Positions 44,692 through 55,223 of a stretch of DNA of 64,000 nucleotides are shown piece by piece (the stretch's first letter is position 1; the number at the start of each line of letters is the position of its first letter). The translations under genes and the position numbers were made by a program. Under the pieces are notes generated by a model. That model made no database searches. It was given only the letters and a program-made list of their open reading frames with translations, and was not told the DNA's origin. This stretch comes from Erwinia sp. E602 (GTDB taxonomy: Bacteria > Pseudomonadota > Gammaproteobacteria > Enterobacterales > Enterobacteriaceae), in NCBI RefSeq assembly GCF_018141005.1, contig NZ_CP046582.1, positions 1,860,001-1,924,000 on the forward strand. The letters are read 5' to 3'.

Positions 44692-46371
44692 CTATTTTGC
44701 CGGCTGCGCCGCGGCGCGGGTGAGATCGCCGACGTTATTACAGGTGACCCCCTTCGGACAGTAGCGATCCATCAGCATCAGGGTGACGCCGTTGGTCCAG
44801 CCGAAGCCGTCCTGCAGCGGATATTCTCCGCCGCCACCGCCGCCAAGGCCTTTACCTTCCACGACATATTTCTCAACCAGCTTATGCTCCCTGTCATAAG
44901 TCGCCTGCACGTTCTGCAGGAAGTTTACGCCAACCTGTTTCGCCAGTTCCGGCTTACCGTAGTTATCCAGACCCACCACGGCCACCCACTGCAGCGGCGC
45001 CCAGCCGTTGGGGGCATCCCACTGCTGGCCGTTGTTCACGGTGGTGGTCAGCAGGCCGCCTTCCTTCAGCAGCTGCGACTGTACCGCGCTGGCTGTGCGA
45101 CTGGCCTGGTCACCGGAGGCGATTTTCAGCCAGAGCGGGAACAGCGTTGCGGCGGTGAGCTGCGGGCGAATGCTGCCTTTCTGCCAGTCATAATCGCTGT
45201 AGAAGCCCTGCTTCTCATCCCACAGGGTGCGGTTGATCGCCGTTTTACGCTGTTCGGCCAGCGTGGTGAAACGTTTGGCCGCGTCCGCGTTTTTCGCCAC
45301 TTCGCTGGCCTTCGCCAGGGTGGTTTCCAGATGGTAAATCAGGGCGTTGAGATCCACCGGAATAATCCGCGTGGTATGGATAGTGGACAGATCGCCAGGC
45401 TTGTCGAACCAGCGCGAGCTGAAGTCCCAGCCGGAGGCTGCCCCGGCGCGCAGATCGCGATACAGTTCTTTCTTATCGCGTCCGTGGGCCTTTTCCGCGG
45501 TGGCGATATCATCCATATAGGATTCGGTGCGCGGCACGTCGCGGTCGTCCCAGTAGCGGTTAAGCACGCTGCCGTCTTTCAGCTTCACCACGCGTTCTTT
45601 CGCGCTGCCGCTGGCCAGCGTATCCGCCCCGGCCATCCAGTAGTCATACTCTTTCTGCAGCTGCGGCAGGTATTTCGCGTATACCGCATCGCCGCCGTGC
45701 TGCGCCAGCAGGTCGATCATCATGCTGAAGAACGGCGGCTGCGAACGGCTCAGGTAGTAGCTGCGGTTACCGTTGGGGATATGGCCGTACTTATCCAGCT
45801 CGCTGGCGAAGTTATCCACCATATCCTGCACCTTATCCCAGTGGCCGCTCTCTGCCAGCCCGAGCATGGTGAAGTAGCTGTCCCAGTAATAGACTTCACG
45901 GAAGCGGCCGCCCGGCACCACGTAGGGCTTCGGCAGCGGCAGCAGCGAATCAAACTCGCTGGCCCGGGTGGTGGAACGGGTCAGCACCGGCCACAGGCCG
46001 TCGATATGTTCACGCAGGCTCTGCCCGGCGGGCGGCACATACTTCTCACCCTCGGACGGCAGGGTAAAATTGGTGGCAACGAAGCGTTTCAGATCGAAGT
46101 TGCCCTGTGACTTCTGCATCTGCCAGTCGGCGAGGATCGCCGAGGGATCGCTCTTCGGTACAGCGTCAGCGAAGGTTTTCTGATCCGGGAAGAGTTTTGC
46201 CGACTGTACCGCGTGGAACAGCGGCCCGAGACGCACGTCAGGCGGCAGCGGATGACTGCTCAGCATTCGCTGGTTATCCTGCGCCTGTGCGGCCGCGGCG
46301 GCCATCAGCCCGGCCAGCAGCAGCGGGGCGAACATGCGGCTGTGGCTCTGACGTTTTTCGACACTTTTCAT
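44692..46371 (-). CDS. treA: Periplasmic trehalase
   Basis: GH37 enzyme of 559 residues that hydrolyses trehalose to two glucose units in the periplasm. A signal peptide covers about residues 1-30 (hydrophobic [14 protein letters not shown]). Trehalase signatures are present: [15 protein letters not shown] and [13 protein letters not shown], plus the glycine-rich loop [15 protein letters not shown]. Length is close to E. coli TreA (565). It is in the E. coli order next to the ymgE-like gene; osmotic or stationary-phase regulation is expected from family knowledge, but no specific promoter was identified. Confidence 0.95.
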   Translation of the reverse strand: MKSVEKRQSHSRMFAPLLLAGLMAAAAAQAQDNQRMLSSHPLPPDVRLGPLFHAVQSAKLFPDQKTFADAVPKSDPSAILADWQMQKSQGNFDLKRFVATNFTLPSEGEKYVPPAGQSLREHIDGLWPVLTRSTTRASEFDSLLPLPKPYVVPGGRFREVYYWDSYFTMLGLAESGHWDKVQDMVDNFASELDKYGHIPNGNRSYYLSRSQPPFFSMMIDLLAQHGGDAVYAKYLPQLQKEYDYWMAGADTLASGSAKERVVKLKDGSVLNRYWDDRDVPRTESYMDDIATAEKAHGRDKKELYRDLRAGAASGWDFSSRWFDKPGDLSTIHTTRIIPVDLNALIYHLETTLAKASEVAKNADAAKRFTTLAEQRKTAINRTLWDEKQGFYSDYDWQKGSIRPQLTAATLFPLWLKIASGDQASRTASAVQSQLLKEGGLLTTTVNNGQQWDAPNGWAPLQWVAVVGLDNYGKPELAKQVGVNFLQNVQATYDREHKLVEKYVVEGKGLGGGGGGEYPLQDGFGWTNGVTLMLMDRYCPKGVTCNNVGDLTRAAAQPAK

Positions 46372-46617
46372 CGTCTGTGCTCCTTGTCCAGACCAGAGTG
46401 GTCTGTAAGTGTTTGACCCTGCACAAAACTTTAGACCAGAATCACGAAAAGATCGGCCAGTGACCGGGAAATGTGAGGCAGACGGCGTTTTTCTGGCCGG
46501 CCAAAAGGGAAAAAGTGCGTTACAGACTTGAAGAGGGAAACCCGCGCCCGTAAAGCCTGCATGCCGTTACCGTGCACACAGGCCTGAACGGGAGCGGTTT
46601 ACGCACCGCCGGCGGTA

Positions 46618-47547
46618 TCAGAGATTAACGCAGGTCTCTTCTGCCAGGCCGAGCATAATATTCAGGTTCTGCACCGCCGCGCCGGATGCCCCTTTACCGA
46701 GGTTATCCAGCCGCGCTACCAGCATGCTCTGGCGCTGTTCCGCGTGGCTGAACACAAACAGCTCCATCTGATTGGTGTTGTTCAGCGCTTCCGGCAGCAG
46801 ATACGGGGCGGTTTCCTCATCGTAGCTGTTGTGCTCGCGGACGCTGATAAACGACTGCCCGTCATAGAAGTCGGCCAGCGCCTGATGCAGCGCCGCGCCG
46901 TCGCTGTTGTTCAGCGGCACAAACACCAGCATCCCCTGCGCGTAGTCGCCTACCGCCGGCTGGAAGATCGGCCGGCTGCTCAGCCCGCTCCACGCCTGAA
47001 TCTCTTTCAGGTGCTTATGGTTAAAGCCCAGCCCGTAACCGGCGTAACCGGTGCCCGCCTGCTGGTACTTCTCAATCATCGCCTTGCCGCCGCCGCTGTA
47101 GCCGGAAACCGCGTTAATCGCCAGCTCGCGATCCGCCGCCAGCAGGCCGGCGCGGGTTAATGGCGCCAGCAGTGCAATCGCGCCGGTGGCGTAGCAGCCC
47201 GGATTCGAGACGTGGCTGGCGCTGCGGATGCGGTCGCGCTGTCCTGCGTCCAGCTCTGGCAGGCCGTACACCCAGCCCGCCTGCACCCGGTGCGCCGAGC
47301 TGGCGTCCAGCACGCGCGCGCCAACGGCATCGGCCAGCGCTACCGCTTCTTTCGCCGCCTCGTCCGGCAGGCAAAGAATAGTGACGTCCGCCTGCTGCAT
47401 CAGCGCCTGACGGGCGGCGGCGTCTTTACGCTGCGCGTCGTCAATCTGGAGCAGCTCAATCTGCGGGTGATTTGCCAGCCGCTGCTGGATCTGCAGGCCG
47501 GTGGTGCCCGCCTGACCATCAATAAACACGCGATAGGTTTGAGTCAT
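46618..47547 (-). CDS. argC: N-acetyl-gamma-glutamyl-phosphate reductase, type 2
   Basis: Arginine-pathway enzyme of 309 residues that reduces N-acetylglutamyl 5-phosphate to the semialdehyde. The N-terminal nucleotide-binding GQAGTTGLQI (11-20) and the catalytic C118 in SNPGCYATG are present. Its length and the DGQAGTTG motif fit the shorter type-2 family (ArgC2), not the type-1 enzyme of the enterobacterial argCBH operon. ATG 47547 is set by the MTQTYRVFIDG start; the longer frame is not supported. The gene is solitary, with no other arginine gene nearby, so it may be a duplicate or have a special role. Confidence 0.87.
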   Translation of the reverse strand: MTQTYRVFIDGQAGTTGLQIQQRLANHPQIELLQIDDAQRKDAAARQALMQQADVTILCLPDEAAKEAVALADAVGARVLDASSAHRVQAGWVYGLPELDAGQRDRIRSASHVSNPGCYATGAIALLAPLTRAGLLAADRELAINAVSGYSGGGKAMIEKYQQAGTGYAGYGLGFNHKHLKEIQAWSGLSSRPIFQPAVGDYAQGMLVFVPLNNSDGAALHQALADFYDGQSFISVREHNSYDEETAPYLLPEALNNTNQMELFVFSHAEQRQSMLVARLDNLGKGASGAAVQNLNIMLGLAEETCVNL

Positions 47548-47726
47548 TACAGCCTTTGCCTTTAAGAAAGAGGAAACAGTGTTACCGGGGCGCGTGTGAT
47601 GTTCGGCGCTCAGGCTAACCAAACACGCATCACGATGAATTGACTGTTTATGAGTTTACATGCTGCCATTACACCTTATAAATGCGTTTATATGCAATTG
47701 TTTTGTGTAGTTATGCATATGCTTTT

Positions 47727-48488
47727 TCATCCCCGCCCAAATATCGCAATCACCGCATCCAGATGCTCTTTCATCGCCTTTTTCGCCGCGCGGGCGTCGC
47801 GGGCTTCCAGCGCGTTAAGGATCGCCAGGTGCTCGATCTCCGAGCGGTGCGGCATATCCTGCGGCGTATAGTGCTGCTGCAGGCTGCGGAACATGGTGCC
47901 GTAGCGGTGGCCGAGCAGGTGGGCGATGATAAAGGCGTAGGCCGGGTTGCCGCTGGCCTGGGCGATACGGATATGGAACAGCCGGTCGCCGGGGTGGGTG
48001 GCGGAGTTATTGCGGTTATCAAAGCAGTTCTGCTGGTAAGCCTCGCGGATCAGCCGCAGCTCTGCGTCAGAGGCGTGGCGGGCGGCCAGCGCGGCGGTTT
48101 CCGGCTCGATCAGCCGCCGGGTCTGCAGCAGCGAGAAGGGCGGCAGCTCGGCGCTGAAGTCCAGCTGGATATCCAGCTCATCGTCAACGTCCGCCCACTG
48201 ATTGCGCCCGGCCTGGGCCATCACCGGTTCAGCGGACGGCGCCGCGCGCTTGCTGCCGGTGTCACAGACGATCACCCCGTTGCCCACCCGCACATCCACC
48301 AGACCAATCACCTCCAGCGCGATCAGCGCCTCACGCACCGAGGCACGGCTCACCTGCAGCTGGCTGGCAAGGTCGCGTTCGGCGGGCAGTTTGCTGCCCG
48401 GCGGGAACTCACCGCTGTCGATCAGGTTTTTTAGCTGATCGGCAATCTGACGGTAAATCCTTGGATTTTCTAATTTTTTTATTGGCAT
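47727..48488 (-). CDS. GntR-family (FadR-type, FCD domain) regulator
   Basis: Regulator of 253 residues. The N-terminal winged helix-turn-helix (about 10-75) includes GSKLPAERDLASQLQVSRASVREALIALE. The C-terminal all-helical FCD domain (about 105-240) has the metal-ligand pattern D..H..H with FHIRIAQASGNPAYAFIIAHLLGHRYG and a late His region. It is divergent from the L-fucose genes and an operator-like palindrome sits between them, so it very probably represses the pathway until an intermediate binds. Confidence 0.9.
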   Translation of the reverse strand: MPIKKLENPRIYRQIADQLKNLIDSGEFPPGSKLPAERDLASQLQVSRASVREALIALEVIGLVDVRVGNGVIVCDTGSKRAAPSAEPVMAQAGRNQWADVDDELDIQLDFSAELPPFSLLQTRRLIEPETAALAARHASDAELRLIREAYQQNCFDNRNNSATHPGDRLFHIRIAQASGNPAYAFIIAHLLGHRYGTMFRSLQQHYTPQDMPHRSEIEHLAILNALEARDARAAKKAMKEHLDAVIAIFGRG

Positions 48489-48662
48489 GTGGCCCCAGCT
48501 TGTTTTTTAGCTTAAGCGATTCAGCTAGCATTTAACGGCAAAACTCCTTGCCGAATTGTTTTTCACGTGTGACAACTACGTTAATTAAAAGTCGTTTTAA
48601 ACCACCATTCATTGCCTCATCTTAACAATACGGTTTCGGTTTAAAACGTTTTTTTTCACCTT

Positions 48663-48679
48663 TAATGGCCTGACCATTA
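48663..48679. promoter_or_regulatory. Putative GntR operator before the L-fucose operon
   Basis: TAATGGCCTGACCATTA has perfect 6-bp outer arms (TAATGG / CCATTA) and the TGGxCxGACCA-like core typical of FCD-type GntR operators. It ends 24 bp before the first fucose gene, overlapping the expected promoter. Confidence 0.7.
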
Positions 48680-48702
48680 GTCCTTTAAGTACAGGAGTCA
48701 CT

Positions 48703-49440
48703 ATGCAGTTGCAGGGTAAAAAAGTGCTGATCACCGCCGCCGGGCAGGGGATTGGCCTGAACAGCGCCAAAGTGTTTGCTGCCGCCGGGGCGGAGGTCAT
48801 CGCCACCGATATCAATATCAGCAATCTGGATCTGCCGGGGATCACCGCCCGCCGTCTGGACGTGACCGACGGCGCGGCCATTCGCCAGCTGGCCGGGGAG
48901 ATCGGCACGCTGGACGTGCTGTTCAACTGCGCGGGCGTGGTGCACAGCGGCGATATTCTCAGCTGCAGCGAGCAGGAGTGGCAGTTTGCCCTCGATCTGA
49001 ATGTGACCGCGATGTTCCACACTATCCGCGCCTTCCTGCCTGCGATGCTGGAGCGCCAGCGTGGGTCGATTATCAATATGTCGTCAGTGGCGTCAAGCGT
49101 GAAAGGGGTGCCGAACCGTTTTGCTTACAGCGCTTCAAAAGCGGCGGTGATCGGCCTGACCCGCTCGGTAGCGGCGGATTACGTTAAGCAGGGGATCCGC
49201 TGCAACGCCATCTGCCCGGGCACCGTGGAGTCGCCGTCGCTGCGCCAGCGCATTGCCGAGCAGGCCGCCGCCGAGGGGCGCAGCATCGATGAAGTCTATC
49301 AGGCGTTTGTGGCGCGTCAGCCGGTGGGCCGCATCGGCACCACGGAAGAGATCGCCCAGCTGGCGCTCTATCTGGCCTCCGACGCCAGCTCGTACACCAC
49401 CGGCACGGTACAGATTATTGACGGCGGCTGGAGCAACTAA
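48703..49440 (+). CDS. SDR dehydrogenase, probable 2-keto-3-deoxy-L-fuconate dehydrogenase
   Basis: Short-chain dehydrogenase of 245 residues. The NAD(P)-binding TAAGQGIG is at 11-18, NCAGVV follows, and the catalytic pair Y142/K146 (YSASK) is intact. In the oxidative L-fucose route of Xanthomonas an SDR oxidises the 2-keto-3-deoxy acid at C4 to the 2,4-diketo compound; gene position next to the FAH hydrolase that uses that product supports this role. The second SDR of the cluster (52486) is better matched to L-fucose dehydrogenase. Strong ribosome-binding site AGGAG. Confidence 0.85.
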   Translation: MQLQGKKVLITAAGQGIGLNSAKVFAAAGAEVIATDINISNLDLPGITARRLDVTDGAAIRQLAGEIGTLDVLFNCAGVVHSGDILSCSEQEWQFALDLNVTAMFHTIRAFLPAMLERQRGSIINMSSVASSVKGVPNRFAYSASKAAVIGLTRSVAADYVKQGIRCNAICPGTVESPSLRQRIAEQAAAEGRSIDEVYQAFVARQPVGRIGTTEEIAQLALYLASDASSYTTGTVQIIDGGWSN

Positions 49441-49467
49441 GCTGCCGCGCCAACACCAGGAGAACTT

Positions 49468-50310
49468 ATGAAACTATTACGTTACGGACAGCCGGGCGCG
49501 GAGCAGCCTGGCATCCTCGATAACCAGGGCCATATCCGCGCGCTGCCCGCTGATTTTGCCGATATCAGCGGCGAGGTGCTGTTACCGGACTCGCTGAACA
49601 AACTGCGCCAGCTGGACGTTAACGCGCTGCCGCGGGTGGAGGGTAACCCGCGCATCGGGCCGTGCGTCGGTCAGGTGGGTAAATTTGTCTGTATCGGTCT
49701 GAACTACGCCGATCACGCGGCGGAAACCGGCGCGGAGATCCCTCAGGAGCCGGTGGTGTTTAACAAATGGACCAGCGCCATCTGCGGCCCGAACGACAAC
49801 GTCGAGATCCCGCGCGGTTCGCAGAAAACCGACTGGGAAGTCGAGCTGGGGGTGGTGATTGGTCTGGGCGGCCGCTACATCAGCGAAGCGCAGGCGATGG
49901 AGCATGTCGCCGGTTACTGCGTGATCAACGACGTTTCTGAGCGTGAATATCAGATTGAGCGCGGCGGTACCTGGGATAAAGGCAAAGGCTGCGACACCTT
50001 CGGCCCGCTGGGGCCGTGGCTGGTCACCGCCGATGAGATCCCGGACCCGCAGAACCTGAGCATGTGGCTGGAAGTGGACGGCAGGCGCTATCAGAACGGC
50101 AGCACCCGCACGATGATCTTTACCATCCCGCAGATCATCAGCTACCTGAGCCGCTTTATGAGCCTGCAGCCGGGTGATGTGATCTCTACCGGCACGCCGC
50201 CGGGCGTCGGCCTCGGCCAGAAACCGCCGGTCTATCTGCGCGCCGGCCAGGTGATGCGTCTTGGCATCGAAGGGCTGGGCGAGCAGCGCCAGTTAACCGT
50301 TCAGGCATAA
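49468..50310 (+). CDS. Fumarylacetoacetate-hydrolase-family protein (2,4-diketo-3-deoxy-L-fuconate hydrolase)
   Basis: FAH-family enzyme of 280 residues. The family core GLNYADHAAETGAEIP, the metal-ligand acidic residues in DWEVELGVVIG, and the C-terminal GDVISTGTPPGVG are clear. In the fucose pathway the member of this family cleaves the 2,4-diketo acid to pyruvate and lactate. It is 27 bp downstream of the SDR with its own AGGAG. Ureidoglycolate lyase is a related annotation, but the neighbours point to the sugar-acid role. Confidence 0.85.
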   Translation: MKLLRYGQPGAEQPGILDNQGHIRALPADFADISGEVLLPDSLNKLRQLDVNALPRVEGNPRIGPCVGQVGKFVCIGLNYADHAAETGAEIPQEPVVFNKWTSAICGPNDNVEIPRGSQKTDWEVELGVVIGLGGRYISEAQAMEHVAGYCVINDVSEREYQIERGGTWDKGKGCDTFGPLGPWLVTADEIPDPQNLSMWLEVDGRRYQNGSTRTMIFTIPQIISYLSRFMSLQPGDVISTGTPPGVGLGQKPPVYLRAGQVMRLGIEGLGEQRQLTVQA

Positions 50311-50332
50311 ATAACAATAAAAGGAAGCAGCG

Positions 50333-51620
50333 ATGACCACCATTACCGCCTTACGCACCGAAGATATCCGTTTCCCGACCTCGCTGTCGCTGGACGGCTC
50401 CGACGCCATGAACCCGGACCCGGACTATTCGGCGGCCTACGTGATTCTGGAAACCGACAACCCGGCGCTGAACGGCCACGGGCTGACCTTTACCATCGGC
50501 CGCGGCAACGAGATCTGCTGTATGGCGATCAAAGCGCTGCAGCACCTGGTGGTGGGCCGCAGGCTGGCGGATATCACCGCCGATATGGGCAAATTCTGGC
50601 GTGAGTTTACCAGCGACAGCCAGCTGCGCTGGATCGGCCCGGATAAAGGTGCCATCCACCTCGCCACCGGCGCTGTGGTTAACGCGGTATGGGATCTGTG
50701 GGCTAAGGCGGAAGGCAAGCCGCTGTGGCAGCTGGTCGGCGAGATGAGCCCGGAGGAGCTGGTGCGCTGCATCGATTTCCGTTACATCACCGACTGCATT
50801 ACCCCGGACGAAGCGCTGACGCTGCTGCATGAGCGGGCGCAGGGGAAAGAAGCGCGCCTGCAGTCACTGCTGGCAGAGGGCTATCCGTGCTACACCACCT
50901 CGGCGGGCTGGCTGGGCTACCCGGACGACAAGCTGCGTAAACTGTGTCAGCAGGCGGTGGACGCCGGCTTTGACTATCTGAAGCTGAAGGTTGGCCGCGA
51001 TTTGCAGGACGATATCCGCCGCGTGACCATCGCCCGTGAGGTGATTGGCCCGGATCGTAAGCTGATGATCGACGCCAACCAGGTGTGGGAAACCGGCGAG
51101 GCGATCGACTGGGTCAACCAGCTGGCCTTCGCCCGCCCGTGGTTTATCGAAGAGCCGACCAGCCCGGACGATATCGAAGGGCACCGCCGCATCCGCGAGG
51201 GCGTGGCACCGGTCAAGGTGGCGACCGGCGAAATGTGTCAGAACCGCATTATGTTCAAGCAGTTCATTATGCGCGGCGCGATTGACGTGGTGCAGATTGA
51301 CTCCTGCCGCATGGGTGGGGTCAATGAAATTCTGGCGGTGATGCTGATGGCGGCGAAGTACAACCTGCCGGTGTGCCCGCACGCCGGTGGCGTGGGGCTG
51401 TGTGAGTATGTGCAGCACCTGTCGATGATCGACTACCTGTCGATTGCCGCGACCCACGAAGGGCGGGTGATCGAGTTTGTCGACCATCTGCACGAGCACT
51501 TTGTTGACCCGTGCGTGATCAAAGGTGCGGCCTATATGCCGCCGACCGCGCCGGGCTTCTCGATTGAGATGCACGCGTCGTCCATCGAACAGTACCGTTA
51601 TCAGCAGCCGGAGCTGGCCG

Positions 51621-51637
<17 letters not shown>
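50333..51637 (+). CDS. L-fuconate dehydratase (enolase superfamily)
   Basis: Enolase-superfamily dehydratase of 434 residues. The acid/base lysines K217 and K219 lie in LKLKVG, metal ligands at D247 (MIDANQVWE), E273/E274 (FIEEPTSP) and E300, and catalytic H350 in CPHAGG. All positions are offset by one from Xanthomonas FucD as recalled, and the N-terminal capping domain fits. It dehydrates L-fuconate to 2-keto-3-deoxy-L-fuconate. The next gene starts inside its 3' end. Confidence 0.92.
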
Positions 51638-53609
<1,972 letters not shown>

Positions 53610-53690
53610 CTGACTCATCCGCTGGCCCGTCAGGGCCAGTTATTGCCGGTGTTTTTCGCTGTACTGGCCACAGTAACCGAGGAACCAAAC

Positions 53691-54926
53691 ATGCTCGTCA
53701 ATAAATCCGTTCACCCGGCGCAGCGCGCCGGTCAGCCCGCTGTTGCCGCTTTCCGGCTGGCGTTTATGCTGGTCACCGTACTGTTCTTCCTGTGGGGGCT
53801 CTCCTACGGGCTGCTCGACGTGCTCAACAAGCACTTCCAGGAAGTATTGCACGTGACCAAAGCCCAGTCCGGCCTGCTGCAGGCGGCCTACTTCGGAGCC
53901 TACTTTGTGGTGGCGCTTCCCGCTGGTTTCTTTATGGAACGCTACGGCTACAAGGCCGGGATTCTGGTTGGCCTGTGCCTCTACGCGCTGGGCGCGCTGC
54001 TGTTTGTGCCCGCCGCCGGGGCGGCCAGTTTTGCCCTGTTCCTGCTGGCGCTGTTTGTGATCGCGCTGGGATTAGGCTGCCTGGAAACGGCGGCCAACCC
54101 CTATGCCACGGTGCTCGGCGCGCCGGAAGGGGCGGAGCGGCGGCTCAACCTGGCGCAGTCGTTTAACGGGCTGGGGCAGTTTGTCGGGCCGGTGATCGGC
54201 GGCTCGCTGTTCTTCTCCGCCACACAGCAGAGCGGAACGGCAGGCCTGGACTCGGTAAAAACCACCTATGTGGCGATCGCCGCGCTGGTGCTGGTGATTG
54301 CCTTTATCTTTGGCCGCACCCGTCTGCCGGATATCCGCAGCCAGGAGGCGGAACAGAGCAGCCACGACGGTCGCGGGCTGTGGCAGCACGCCCATTTTAC
54401 CGGCGGGGTCATCGCCCAGTTCTTCTACGTGGCGGCACAGGTCGGCGTCGGCGCCTTCTTTATTAACTACACCACCGAACACTGGGCAACCCTGTCGAAC
54501 CAGAACGCCTCCTACCTGTTGTCGGTGGCGATGGTAAGCTTTATGGTCGGCCGTTTCTTCAGCACCTGGCTGATGGGCTATGTTCGCCCGGCCACGCTGC
54601 TGGTGGCCTATGCGGCGATCAATATCCTGCTCAGCGCGCTGGTGGTGGCTGGGATTGACGGCGTGTCGGTGGTGGCGCTGGTGGCGGTATTCTTCTTTAT
54701 GTCGATCATGTTCCCGACGCTGTTTGCCATGGGGGTGAAAAACATGGGCACCCACACCAAACGCGCCAGTTCGCTGATGATTATGGCGATTGTCGGCGGT
54801 GCGATTATGCCGTATCTGATGGGGGCGCTGGCCGATCGCTACAGCACGGCGGTGGCCTATCTGCTGCCGCTGCTCTGCTTTGCGGTGGTACTGAATTATG
54901 CCCTGCGTCAGCGCCGCGCGGGATAA
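53691..54926 (+). CDS. fucP: L-fucose:H+ symporter (MFS), FucP-like
   Basis: MFS transporter of 411 residues with about 12 membrane helices. The first helix follows a short cytoplasmic N-terminus (FFLWGLSYGLLDVLNKHFQEV, the FucP/FHS-family entry with the N..NHFQ pattern), and GLGCLETAANPYATVLG is the second FHS hallmark. ATG 53691 has GAGG 8 bp upstream. It is the last gene of the fucose operon and supplies free sugar, in line with a non-phosphorylating route. A terminator follows. Confidence 0.9.
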   Translation: MLVNKSVHPAQRAGQPAVAAFRLAFMLVTVLFFLWGLSYGLLDVLNKHFQEVLHVTKAQSGLLQAAYFGAYFVVALPAGFFMERYGYKAGILVGLCLYALGALLFVPAAGAASFALFLLALFVIALGLGCLETAANPYATVLGAPEGAERRLNLAQSFNGLGQFVGPVIGGSLFFSATQQSGTAGLDSVKTTYVAIAALVLVIAFIFGRTRLPDIRSQEAEQSSHDGRGLWQHAHFTGGVIAQFFYVAAQVGVGAFFINYTTEHWATLSNQNASYLLSVAMVSFMVGRFFSTWLMGYVRPATLLVAYAAINILLSALVVAGIDGVSVVALVAVFFFMSIMFPTLFAMGVKNMGTHTKRASSLMIMAIVGGAIMPYLMGALADRYSTAVAYLLPLLCFAVVLNYALRQRRAG

Positions 54927-54973
54927 TGTAAAAACGTTAATTTTACTTAATTCTGACTTATCGCAAATTTCCC

Positions 54974-54997
54974 CCCGCGCCCCGGCGCGGGTTTTTT
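54974..54997 (+). terminator. Rho-independent terminator of the fucose operon
   Basis: Perfect 7-bp stem CCCGCGC / GCGCGGG with a CCCG loop and a T6 tail, 47 bp after fucP. Confidence 0.92.
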
Positions 54998-55223
54998 ATT
55001 TCTCTGTTTTAACGCGATTTTTATCCTTATCTCAAATTAAGATTTTTCTTATTCCCCCTCTTTAAATCGTAAATATTTTTTGCTAAATATAACGGCATCT
55101 TCGTCCTTTTAGCAGGTTTCGTTCCCCTGTCAAGGTTGGACGCTGCCGGAAATTACAACATTCAATCAACGGTTTTTATTTCGCTGCGAAGCTACTTCGG
55201 CGGCGTTGCACAGGAGTGTCAGC

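Noticed and set aside
44884..46110. Plus-strand open frame of 408 codons opposite treA
   Set aside because: treA has intact trehalase signatures and length; the antisense frame has Gln/Arg-rich low-complexity sequence typical of GC-rich shadows.
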